A stretch of 10,875 bases of DNA from Opitutia bacterium UBA6410 (GTDB lineage Bacteria; Verrucomicrobiota; Verrucomicrobiia; Opitutales; Intestinicryptomonadaceae): assembly GCA_002437405.1 (NCBI GenBank), contig DJPO01000038.1, positions 1-10,875 on the forward strand, written 5' to 3'. How positions within the stretch are numbered: position 1 is the first letter of the stretch; each line of letters opens with the position of its first letter. A program made the translations under genes and the position numbers. The notes beneath the pieces are model-generated. The model made no database searches. It saw nothing but the letters and a program-made list of their open reading frames with translations, and was not told the origin of the DNA. Positions 1 to 5,706 of this stretch are shown piece after piece.

Positions 1-690
1 ATCAAAAAGAACAAAATCGCCTACCGCGACGATTCGATTTTGGTCGAATGGCACTACTTTGCCGAATGCAACAAGGGTAAAGATTCTCTCCTGCGCCCCG
101 AATTTTTCGACGACATTTATCCCTACGCGCCCGCGACGCTTGAATTGGAACACTATAACGGCACTCTAAAAAGCGGCTCGTGGAAGGGCGCGAACGGCGA
201 AAAAGAGGGCGCGGCGGCTTTGCGCAGAGTCATAAAGAGGGCGCACTGCACGTATCTTGGCTACCACGGCAACGCCGAGAAGTACGCAAAGGACAACCCC
301 GAAATCATAAAGGAGTTGGCGAACAAAGTCGGGTACTGGTACTTCGTAAATTCCGTCGATTTCGACGCCGACGGCGACTTGGTTTTGGAGTGGGAAAACC
401 GCGGCGCGGCGCACGCGTTCAACCGCTACTACCTGTTTGCGAAAATCAAGGGCAAGGGGTATGAAAAAATCTACCCGCTGCTCCCAGCCGACAACCGCAA
501 ATGGGAGCCCGACACCCCAGTAAAGGAAACGTACAAATTGCCGCTCGCCGAAATCCCGTCGGGCGACTACGAACTTTCAATCGGAATGAAAACGTCGGCG
601 AAAAAGGACGCCCGCGTCATCGAGCTTGGCTTTAACGCAAAGTTGCGCGACTCGGACGGCTTCTACCGAATCATAAAGTTTAAAAAATAG
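1..690 (+). CDS. DUF4832-like protein, C-terminal part (5' end outside window)
   Basis: The reading frame is open from base 1 to the TAA/TAG-type stop at 688-690, giving 229 visible residues with no convincing internal start, so the gene begins upstream of the window. The visible part has an aromatic, charged segment (HYNGTLKSGSWKG), then a helix-rich stretch with YLGYHGNAEKY, then KVGYWYFVNSVDF followed by LVLEWENRGAAHAFNRYYL. This arrangement of a GYWY-type strand, a beta-strand with W-x-N-x-G, and then a Y-rich strand resembles the C-terminal half of DUF4832 proteins, which often sit behind a TIM-barrel-like DUF4874 domain and are suspected glycan-active proteins. The last ~90 residues look like a beta-sandwich. 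The family call is from memory of the pattern; no catalytic residue can be named. It converges on the GNAT gene and shares a terminator with it. Confidence 0.6.
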   Translation: MKKNKIAYRDDSILVEWHYFAECNKGKDSLLRPEFFDDIYPYAPATLELEHYNGTLKSGSWKGANGEKEGAAALRRVIKRAHCTYLGYHGNAEKYAKDNPEIIKELANKVGYWYFVNSVDFDADGDLVLEWENRGAAHAFNRYYLFAKIKGKGYEKIYPLLPADNRKWEPDTPVKETYKLPLAEIPSGDYELSIGMKTSAKKDARVIELGFNAKLRDSDGFYRIIKFKK

Positions 691-700
691 CGCGCCTTGC

Positions 701-736
701 AAAAAAGGATTTCGGAAATTTCCGAAATCCTTTTTT
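701..736. terminator. Perfect palindromic bidirectional terminator
   Basis: Bases 701-718 and 719-736 are exact reverse complements: an A6 tract, GGATTTCGGAAA, then its mirror ending in T6 (T7 counting base 737). The RNA hairpin carries a U-run on either strand. It lies between the convergent DUF4832-like gene (stop at 690) and the GNAT gene (stop at 808), so it can end both transcripts. Confidence 0.85.
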
Positions 737-754
737 TGTGTGGGGAGGGGGAAG

Positions 755-789
755 CCGACGCAATCCCCGCATACGGCAAAATGCGTCGG
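755..789. repeat. Inverted repeat beside the convergent terminator
   Basis: The 8-base arms CCGACGCA (755-762) and TGCGTCGG (782-789) are perfect complements around a 19-base loop. The loop can itself form a small CCG-CATA-CGG hairpin. No T-run follows on the minus strand, so on its own it is not a typical terminator. It stands between the GNAT stop and the palindromic terminator and may protect the 3' end of the GNAT mRNA. Confidence 0.5.
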
Positions 790-807
790 ATAGAAAAAAA
801 TTCCAGA

Positions 808-1278
808 CTACAAAATTTTTTCCATTCCGATTTTTTGCGGCTTCAGCCCGCACTTCTCGTAGAATTTCATCGCGGCGGGATTGCAGCTCCAGACATTTAG
901 CGTCAGGTTGTAGCAACCGCTTTTTTTCGCGAAATCCACGACGGCGTCGTAGATGAATTTGCCGATGTGTTTGCCTCGCAAGGTTTCGTCCACGCAAAGG
1001 TCGTCGATGTAGAGCGTTTTTATGTCGGTTAAAATATGGCTCTCGGGGTGGGTCTGGAATATGCAAAACGCGTAGCCGAGCAGCCCGTCGTTTTCGTCCG
1101 CCGCGATTAGTATCGGCGTGTTGTCGTCGGCGATAATCGCCTTCAATTCGTCGTCCGTGTATTTGCGCCCGCCGTTGCGGAAAAGGTCGGGGCGGCCTTT
1201 GTGGTGGACGAGCTCCACCTGCAACAAAAGCCTGTTGATTGCGGGAATGTCCTTTTCTTCTGCTCTTCGTATTTTCAT
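808..1278 (-). CDS. GNAT-family N-acetyltransferase
   Basis: A 156-residue cytoplasmic acetyltransferase of the Gcn5-related (GNAT) fold, transferring acetyl from acetyl-CoA to an unidentified amine. The N-terminus MKIRRAEEKDIPAI is the usual first strand and helix. Motif A is visible as LYIDDLCVDETLRGKHIG (residues 89-106), with the pyrophosphate-binding R-x-x-G/H-x-G loop at 101-106. Motif B is NPAAMKFYEKCGL (133-145). The HHKGRPDLF segment near residue 25 is common in a GNAT subgroup of unknown substrate. Start choice: the ATG at 1276-1278 matches family length; a GTG two codons upstream (1282-1284) has better spacing (8 bases) from an AGAGGT Shine-Dalgarno, so the true start may be there. 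It lies only about 30 bases downstream of the ribokinase terminator, with no clear promoter of its own. Confidence 0.88.
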   Translation of the reverse strand: MKIRRAEEKDIPAINRLLLQVELVHHKGRPDLFRNGGRKYTDDELKAIIADDNTPILIAADENDGLLGYAFCIFQTHPESHILTDIKTLYIDDLCVDETLRGKHIGKFIYDAVVDFAKKSGCYNLTLNVWSCNPAAMKFYEKCGLKPQKIGMEKIL

Positions 1279-1315
1279 ATCCACATTTGCCGACCTCTGA
1301 AAAAATTTTGCAAAC

Positions 1316-1357
1316 AAAAAACTTCCAGCCGAAAACTATTCCGACAGGAAGTTTTTT
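1316..1357 (-). terminator. Rho-independent terminator of the sugar carrier-ribokinase operon
   Basis: Arms AAAAAACTTCC (1316-1326) and GGAAGTTTTTT (1347-1357) flank a 20-base loop. Read leftward, the stem ends in six T, then G and TTT. It follows the ribokinase stop at 1417 by about 60 bases. The plus strand also has a T8 run here, but no rightward gene reaches it. Confidence 0.75.
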
Positions 1358-1416
1358 TTCTTTTTGGGGAAGGGAAGCGGTTGTCTGATGCTTTTCGGTG
1401 CGACTGAGAGTCGAGC

Positions 1417-2325
1417 CTACTTTTTGCCCAGAAGTTTCAGAACTTCCGAGAGAGTCGCGTGCGACTGCGCCCCCATCTTTGTAATCGAAAGCGACGCCGC
1501 CGCGCTCGCGAGCTTTATCGCCTCGTCAAGATTGTCGCCGTACATTTTCAGTCCCGCCATCAGCGAGCCCGAAAAACAGTCGCCCGCGCCGACCGTATCT
1601 ATCGGGCGCAGCGCGTGGGCGGGATATTTTTTGAATCCGTCAGCGTTGAACAATGCGCACCCCGACGCTCCGAGTGTTATAATGACGTTTTTCACGCCCT
1701 TTGCGAGCAGTCCCTCGGCGGCTTTGTTCATCGCCGTGAAGCCGCGCAAAAGTTGCAGGATTTCCACCTCGTTGGGAATCAGGTAGTCGATATTTTGGAG
1801 GATTTCGTCGTCGAGCAGGCACGCGGGCGCGGGCGTCAGGATAGTCGAGCACCCCGCCAGCTTGGCGCGTTTCAAGCCCTCCTTTACGGTCTTCAGGTCG
1901 TTTTCGAGCTGGAATGCGACGTGCGAGAATCTGCCGAAGTCGATTGCCGCCATATCTTCGGGCGAAAGCAGCAAGTTCGCCCCGGGGGCTACCGTTATGA
2001 TGTTTTGTCCCTCCTTGCCGATTGTTATCAGCGCGACCCCGCTGTGCGAGTCGGGGAAGATTTTCACGAGCGACGTGTCCAGCCCCTTTTTCGCGAAGTA
2101 TTCCATGTAGTCGCGCCCAATCGAGTCGCCGCCGATTCCCGCGCAAAAATAGGTGTCGGGGAAGAGCTTTTTAGCAGCCAATGCCTGATTCGCGCCCTTG
2201 CCGCCCTCGTATTGATTGAAGACTCCGCCGAGCACGGTTTCGCCCACACGCGGGATTTTGCGCGATTTTACGACCATATCCATATTCGCGCTGCCGACTA
2301 CCAAAATGCCTTTTTCTTTTTCCAT
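1417..2325 (-). CDS. rbsK: Ribokinase (PfkB family)
   Basis: A 302-residue cytoplasmic sugar kinase of the PfkB/ribokinase family, expected to convert D-ribose plus ATP to ribose 5-phosphate. The first strand ILVVGSANMD is typical of RbsK. The first PfkB signature is GGKGANQA (41-48), the sugar-binding loop. IPNEVE (183-188) matches the N-x-x-E magnesium/phosphate motif, ITLGASG (216-222) the nucleotide loop, and DTVGAGDCFSG (243-253) the second signature, with Asp249 as the catalytic base and the GAG anion hole intact. The length is normal. A strong GGAGGG lies 9 bases before the ATG. It sits 20 bases downstream of a GRP-type sugar carrier in one operon, which supports ribose or a related pentose as substrate. 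A PfkB kinase for another sugar or nucleoside is possible but less likely. Confidence 0.9.
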   Translation of the reverse strand: MEKEKGILVVGSANMDMVVKSRKIPRVGETVLGGVFNQYEGGKGANQALAAKKLFPDTYFCAGIGGDSIGRDYMEYFAKKGLDTSLVKIFPDSHSGVALITIGKEGQNIITVAPGANLLLSPEDMAAIDFGRFSHVAFQLENDLKTVKEGLKRAKLAGCSTILTPAPACLLDDEILQNIDYLIPNEVEILQLLRGFTAMNKAAEGLLAKGVKNVIITLGASGCALFNADGFKKYPAHALRPIDTVGAGDCFSGSLMAGLKMYGDNLDEAIKLASAAASLSITKMGAQSHATLSEVLKLLGKK

Positions 2326-2345
2326 AATTATTTTCCCTCCGTTGA

Positions 2346-3344
2346 TTAGAGTTTTGAAACTACCAGTATTCCCAGCCCCGCGACAAAGCAGACGAACATC
2401 GCCGCAATAATCGAATTCGTCCCCTTGGGGGCGTCCTTAAATTCGCGCCAGACGAAAACTCCCCACAGGGCGGAAATCATCGTCGCGCCCTGTCCGAGCC
2501 CGTAGGCGAGCGCGGGGTCGGCGGACGGAGCGGCGATTATATTGAAGTTCATTCCGCAGCTCCAAATCACCCCGCCGAGAATCCCGATGAGGTGGTTTTT
2601 CATCGAGCCCGCAAAATATTCCCGCGCGCTGACGGGTGTCCCCGCAATCGGTTTTTTCATCATAATCGTGTTGAAGACGAAGTTTGAGGCGAACAATCCG
2701 AGCGAAAACACGACAGTCGCGGTATACGGCGAAAGTTTTCCCGCTTCGAGCGAGCCGTCGGGCAGGGCTGCCGCCATTGACGAAGCCACAAAGCTGTAGA
2801 AAAATCCCATCAGCACGCCCGCGAGAACGGAAATCCCGATGCCCTTTGCCGAGCCGCCCGCCGCGCCGAGTCTGCGGTATGCGAGCGCGTCGAGGACGAT
2901 TGCCGCCACGACGAAGGCGACGCCCGCGGCGAGCATCGGCAGATTCCCTTCGCCCGTTGCGCAATATGTTGTGGCGACTCCGAGCGCGAGTGCAAGCCCT
3001 ATGCCGACTGGAAACGCGACCGCCATGCCCGCGATTTCGATTGCCGCGACGAGCAAGATGTTTGCGATGTTGAAAACGACTCCTCCGACGAACGCCGCCC
3101 CGAGCCATTTTATGTTTGCCTGCGAGATGTCTGGCAGAAAGCTTCTGCCGCCGTCGCCGAAAGAGCCCGCCGTGAGTGCGAGCGCGAGCGAAAACAGGAG
3201 CACGCCGACGGAATAGTCCCAATAGAAGAGCTGAAAGCCCCATTTGCCCGAGGGCATTTTTTGCGTATTAGCCCACGAGCCCCAGCACAGCATCGTAATG
3301 ACGCACATAGCCACGGCTACGGGATAGGAGGAGACGGTAATCAT
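2346..3344 (-). CDS. GRP-family (glucose/ribose) sugar transporter
   Basis: A 332-residue inner-membrane protein with about ten hydrophobic segments (roughly residues 6-24, 40-60, 80-104, 106-127, 137-155, 168-192, 208-228, 249-271, 278-299 and 310-330), the pattern of the drug/metabolite superfamily. The N-terminal MLCWGSWANTQK (18-29), the FNIANILLVAAIEIAGMAVAFP region (91-112, family-typical) and ALAYGLGQG (278-286) fit the GRP sugar-transporter/ureide-permease branch. The likely role is proton-linked sugar uptake, with ribose best supported because ribokinase follows after 20 bases. An AAAGGA Shine-Dalgarno sits about 7 bases before the ATG. It is the first gene of its operon, behind the phosphofructokinase terminator. 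Substrate identity is inferred from context only. Confidence 0.82.
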   Translation of the reverse strand: MITVSSYPVAVAMCVITMLCWGSWANTQKMPSGKWGFQLFYWDYSVGVLLFSLALALTAGSFGDGGRSFLPDISQANIKWLGAAFVGGVVFNIANILLVAAIEIAGMAVAFPVGIGLALALGVATTYCATGEGNLPMLAAGVAFVVAAIVLDALAYRRLGAAGGSAKGIGISVLAGVLMGFFYSFVASSMAAALPDGSLEAGKLSPYTATVVFSLGLFASNFVFNTIMMKKPIAGTPVSAREYFAGSMKNHLIGILGGVIWSCGMNFNIIAAPSADPALAYGLGQGATMISALWGVFVWREFKDAPKGTNSIIAAMFVCFVAGLGILVVSKL

Positions 3345-3398
3345 AATTTTCCTTTCGTTGCGGATTTCCGAAATAGAACATTTCTAATTCTGACACCC

Positions 3399-3427
3399 AT
3401 TCGCATAAAAGAGAATCAAAAAGTCAA
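3399..3427 (-). promoter_or_regulatory. Weak candidate promoter of the sugar operon
   Basis: On the minus strand TTGACT (complement of 3422-3427) is a good -35 box in the only gap between the phosphofructokinase terminator and the sugar carrier start. The -10 side is poor: GCGAAT lies at 17 bases and TATGCG at 14. The terminator upstream means a promoter must exist in this gap, but its exact position is uncertain. Confidence 0.3.
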
Positions 3428-3464
3428 TAGCAAAACGCCGCCTTTCCGCTCCCGACGGGCACAA

Positions 3465-3492
3465 AAAAAAGTTCCCTTTCGGGAACTTTTTT
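3465..3492 (-). terminator. Rho-independent terminator of the phosphofructokinase gene
   Basis: Perfect 12-base arms AAAAAAGTTCCC (3465-3476) and GGGAACTTTTTT (3481-3492) enclose a 4-base loop TTTC. Read leftward, the stem runs into T8. It begins 16 bases after the phosphofructokinase stop (3509-3511) and separates this gene from the sugar operon. Confidence 0.88.
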
Positions 3493-3508
3493 GTTTTCGG
3501 ATTCCGAC

Positions 3509-4708
3509 TTACGCCTGACCGATGTCTTTGAGCAGCTTTTGGAACCAGTCGAATTTTACGTTGAACGGCTTGCCGCCCTTGATTCTTTCGAATTCGATTG
3601 CCCTGAGGACGTTGTTGGCGTCTTCGTCGTGCCCGATTACACCGCCTTCGCGGCGCATTGCGCATTCTACCGCCAAGTCAGTGCAGCTCTTGATGAGGCG
3701 CAGGTCGTCGACGTTCGCCGCCGCCGCTCTCGCGAAGTAGCCGCTCTTTTGGACGAGCACCTTTTCCGCGCCGAGCATATCCGCGAACTGTTTGCCGAAC
3801 CATTTACCGGGGTTGACGGCGTCGAGCTTGACGTGTCCGAATGCGTCGCGGGGAACTTCTTCGCCGTTGGCTTCCATTTCCGCAACGATTGTCTTTACGC
3901 CAGCACCTTCGGAGATGAAGATGTTTACGCAGTCGTTTTCGTCCATAATCTTCTTGAGTCGCGCGGCTTCCTTTTGGATGTCCAATTCCATTTCGGGAAT
4001 GTAGATTGCGTGGACGTCGCGGCGCGCCTTTGTGAGGCCGAGTCCGTCGGCGAATTCGCCCTGCGCGAGCAGCTTGCGGTATTCCGCCGCCGTTGCCGCA
4101 GTCAGCCAGCCGCAGTTGCGCCCCATTACTTCGTGGATAATGAGCATGCGCGGATTTGCACCGTTTTCGGAGACTACGTTGCGGAAGAATTTTGCGCCCT
4201 CTTCGGCAGCCGTCCATGCGCCGAGGCTCTGGCGTATCGGGTAGACGTCGTTGTCGATGGTCTTGGGAAGCCCGATTACGGTAAGTTCGTAATTGTTATC
4301 CTTTAGGAATTTAGCCAAGTCCGCCGCCGCGGTGTTCGTGTCGTCGCCGCCGATTGTGTGGAGAATGTCGACCTTGTCCTTGACGAGCTGGTCTGCCGCG
4401 ACTTTCTGCGGGTCTTCGCCTTCCTTGACGAGTCCGCGCTTCACGCAGTCCTTGACGTTCGTGAGCTTAACGCGCGAGTTGCCGATGGGCGAGCCGCCGT
4501 ATCTGTGCAGAATGTGCGCTTGTGCGCGCATTTTGTCGTCGACCTTGATGCTTTGGCCGAGCAGCAGACCCTTGTATCCGCCGATGTAGCAGATGATTTC
4601 GATGGAGGGGTCGATTTCGGTGTAGCGTTCGATGAGACCGCCAATTGCGCTTGAGAGGCAGGGAGCGAGGCCGCCCGCCGTGAGGATTCCGACTTTCTTG
4701 GGTTTCAT
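3509..4708 (-). CDS. pfp: Pyrophosphate-dependent 6-phosphofructokinase
   Basis: A 399-residue cytoplasmic enzyme that phosphorylates fructose 6-phosphate to fructose 1,6-bisphosphate, reversibly with pyrophosphate. The N-terminal ILTAGGLAPCLSS (8-20) is the phosphate-donor loop. GGDDTNT (120-126) has Asp where ATP enzymes have Gly (GGDGS), the classic marker of PPi use. PKTIDNDV (148-155) carries the catalytic base Asp152 and the PPi-type Lys149. MGRNCGWLT (195-203) is the fructose 6-phosphate loop, and PIRQSLGAWTAAEEG (157-171) is typical of this subgroup. The length suits the short-to-medium PFP clade rather than plant-type ~550-residue PFPs. An AAAGGA Shine-Dalgarno lies 6 bases before the ATG. 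It is transcribed alone, divergently from the fluoride-channel genes, and closed by its own terminator. PPi specificity is inferred from residues, not measured. Confidence 0.92.
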   Translation of the reverse strand: MKPKKVGILTAGGLAPCLSSAIGGLIERYTEIDPSIEIICYIGGYKGLLLGQSIKVDDKMRAQAHILHRYGGSPIGNSRVKLTNVKDCVKRGLVKEGEDPQKVAADQLVKDKVDILHTIGGDDTNTAAADLAKFLKDNNYELTVIGLPKTIDNDVYPIRQSLGAWTAAEEGAKFFRNVVSENGANPRMLIIHEVMGRNCGWLTAATAAEYRKLLAQGEFADGLGLTKARRDVHAIYIPEMELDIQKEAARLKKIMDENDCVNIFISEGAGVKTIVAEMEANGEEVPRDAFGHVKLDAVNPGKWFGKQFADMLGAEKVLVQKSGYFARAAAANVDDLRLIKSCTDLAVECAMRREGGVIGHDEDANNVLRAIEFERIKGGKPFNVKFDWFQKLLKDIGQA

Positions 4709-4742
4709 AATGTTCCTTTGAAATAAATAAATTAAGTCTCCG

Positions 4743-4770
4743 AGAATATTCGGGCGGGGCGCGTGGGCAA
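4743..4770 (-). promoter_or_regulatory. pfp: Candidate promoter of the phosphofructokinase gene
   Basis: On the minus strand TTGCCC (4765-4770) and TATTCT (4743-4748) are separated by 16 bases, four of six matches each. A start near 4736 would leave a leader of about 28 bases. The -10 region overlaps the palindrome GAATATTC (4744-4751). On the plus strand TTGAAA (4718-4723) and GAGAAT (4742-4747), 18 bases apart, could form a divergent promoter for the crcB pair sharing the same -10 DNA. Confidence 0.35.
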
Positions 4771-4787
4771 GTAAATTTTCCGATTTT

Positions 4788-4824
4788 CTCGCCTTTGGGC
4801 TTGTCGGGGACGCGAAAGGCGGAG
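4788..4824 (+). promoter_or_regulatory. Hairpin covering the crcB ribosome binding site
   Basis: CGCCTTT (4790-4796) pairs perfectly with AAAGGCG (4815-4821), and CT/AG (4788-4789 with 4823-4824) extends it across a one-base bulge. The right arm is the purine-rich AAAGGCGGAG that serves as Shine-Dalgarno for the first crcB gene, 6 bases before its TTG start. Folding would mask it, so translation may be conditional. It does not match the fluoride (crcB-motif) riboswitch as I know it. Confidence 0.4.
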
Positions 4825-4830
4825 TAGTCT

Positions 4831-5229
4831 TTGTCGGAAATGGCGGATTTTTTGCGCAGTCTTATTATTGTGGGAGTCGGCGGAGCGGCGGGCGGGCTTT
4901 TGCGCCTTTGGGTTGCCGATTTGCTTGCACCGCGCTGGATTGCGGCGGTTTTTCTCTGCAATGTGGTCGGGTCGTTTTTGTTTATGCTGTATGTCGATTT
5001 GTCGAAGACGCCGCGCCCGAGCTTCAAAAAATTCCACACAGTCGGGCTTTGCGGAGGGCTTACGACCTTTTCGACGTTTGCGTTTCAGGTCGGCGGACTT
5101 GCCAAGGGCGGCGACTGGCTCGGGGCGGGTTGCCTGTTTTTCGGGACGTTTGCGGCGTGTCTTGCGGCGGCGTATCTTAGCGGATTTTGCGCGAAGTTTT
5201 TATTTTGCGGAAAGGCGGGCGGGCGATGA
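4831..5229 (+). CDS. crcB: CrcB/Fluc fluoride channel, subunit 1
   Basis: A 132-residue inner-membrane protein of the CrcB/Fluc family, which exports toxic fluoride passively. It has four hydrophobic segments (about 10-30, 37-55, 70-90 and 97-118). Conserved features are intact: GVGGAAGGLLR (15-25), the pore Asn44 in NVVGSF, and the signature GLCGGLTTFSTF (72-83) with both Phe-box phenylalanines (Phe80, Phe83). The loop between segments 2 and 3 is strongly positive (Lys59, Arg62, Lys66, Lys67), and so is the C-tail, predicting both ends inside. Start: a TTG at 4831 has GGAG 6 bases upstream; an ATG at 4840 is three codons later with a weaker site. The stop overlaps the next gene by ATGA, so the pair is translationally coupled. 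It is divergent from the phosphofructokinase gene. Confidence 0.88.
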   Translation: MSEMADFLRSLIIVGVGGAAGGLLRLWVADLLAPRWIAAVFLCNVVGSFLFMLYVDLSKTPRPSFKKFHTVGLCGGLTTFSTFAFQVGGLAKGGDWLGAGCLFFGTFAACLAAAYLSGFCAKFLFCGKAGGR

Positions 5230-5549
5230 GCGCGCTTATATATATAATACTGTCGGCGGCTGGGGCACAGGTTCGCTTTTGCCTTACCGAGCTTTTCGAC
5301 ACCCGCAGATTCCCGTGGGGCGTGGTTGCGGCTAATTTTGCGGCGTGCGCGCTGCTCGCCGCTTGCGCCCGCGCGGGGTTTCTCGGCGGATACGGCGAGT
5401 ATGCGGGGGCGTTTGCGGCGACCCTCTCGACGTTTTCGTCGCTGAACTTCGGGTTGTTTTCGATGTTGCGTAGCGGGCGGTATTTCGCTGCCGCCGCGTA
5501 TTTCTGGCTGTCGGTTTTGACTGCCGCCGTCGCCGTTTGGGCGTGCTGA
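5226..5549 (+). CDS. crcB: CrcB/Fluc fluoride channel, subunit 2 (divergent pore motif)
   Basis: A 107-residue, four-segment membrane protein, shorter than its partner. The ATG at 5226 overlaps the stop of subunit 1 (ATGA); a longer in-frame reading from TTG 5187 is unnecessary. Family marks are GAQVR (13-17) and the pore Asn37 in WGVVAANF. The signature region is altered: where subunit 1 reads GFCGG-like then TTFSTF, this one reads AFAATLSTFSSL (62-73), so the glycines are replaced, the first Thr is Ser, and the second Phe-box residue is Leu73. Positive charges lie in loop 1-2 (Arg17, Arg27, Arg28) and loop 3-4 (Arg82, Arg85), predicting the opposite orientation to subunit 1. Known two-gene Flucs form antiparallel heterodimers, which fits. 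Alone it would be hard to recognise; the neighbour decides the call. Confidence 0.8.
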   Translation: MSALIYIILSAAGAQVRFCLTELFDTRRFPWGVVAANFAACALLAACARAGFLGGYGEYAGAFAATLSTFSSLNFGLFSMLRSGRYFAAAAYFWLSVLTAAVAVWAC

Positions 5550-5601
5550 TTTTTGCTAAAATTGCTTTGAACAATCGGGCGCGTAAGTGTGTCAAATTTT
5601 A

Positions 5602-5641
5602 CCAAAGTTGTGTCTTTTGGCACATATCGCGCATATTGCGC
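5602..5641. repeat. Two dyad symmetries upstream of the clpB promoter
   Basis: CCAAA (5602-5606) and TTTGG (5616-5620) form a small inverted repeat with a 9-base loop and no T-run, so it is not a convincing terminator for the crcB pair. Next, GCGCA-TAT-TGCGC (5629-5641) is a perfect 13-base palindrome ending two bases before the candidate -35 box. Either could be a protein binding site. Confidence 0.4.
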
Positions 5642-5643
5642 AT

Positions 5644-5671
5644 TAGGCAACTTTATTTGAATCAATAAAAT
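5644..5671 (+). promoter_or_regulatory. clpB: Candidate clpB promoter
   Basis: TAGGCA (5644-5649, four of six matches to the -35 consensus) and TAAAAT (5666-5671, five of six to the -10) are separated by 16 bases. Transcription would start near 5678, leaving a leader of about 29 bases. No sigma32-type heat-shock promoter was recognised. Confidence 0.4.
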
Positions 5672-5676
5672 AGGTA

Positions 5677-5695
5677 TTGGCACGGCGCGTGCTAA
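5677..5695 (+). promoter_or_regulatory. clpB: Palindromic operator-like site at the clpB transcription start
   Basis: TTGGCACG (5677-5684) and CGTGCTAA (5688-5695) are inverted repeats with one mismatch around the 3-base centre GCG. The right half matches the first seven bases of the CIRCE half-site (GTGCTAA), but the two halves are far closer than in CIRCE. In RNA it gives a GCACG/CGTGC hairpin directly before the AAAAAGG ribosome site. The motif TTGGCAC also occurs at 5617-5623, exactly 60 bases upstream. A repressor site or an mRNA 5' hairpin are both possible. Confidence 0.4.
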
Positions 5696-5706
5696 TAAAA
5701 AGGCAT

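Noticed and set aside
2437..3243. 268-residue Arg-rich minus-strand ORF in the sugar carrier region
   Set aside because: It is a frame-shifted shadow of the carrier, with a typical Arg/Ala-rich out-of-frame composition.
3491..4306. 271-residue plus-strand ORF opposite the phosphofructokinase gene
   Set aside because: It is a mirror of a well-conserved gene with intact motifs; its composition is that of antisense GC-biased codons.
4709..4830. Fluoride riboswitch expected upstream of crcB
   Set aside because: The conserved crcB-motif blocks (GGcGAUGG near the 5' side and the UGAUGgCUCCU-like 3' block) are not visible; only a plain hairpin over the ribosome site is seen.
5550..5706. Classical CIRCE operator or sigma32 promoter at clpB
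   Set aside because: No TTAGCACTC-N9-GAGTGCTAA arrangement is present; the half-sites seen are too close together, and no heat-shock -35/-10 pair was recognised.
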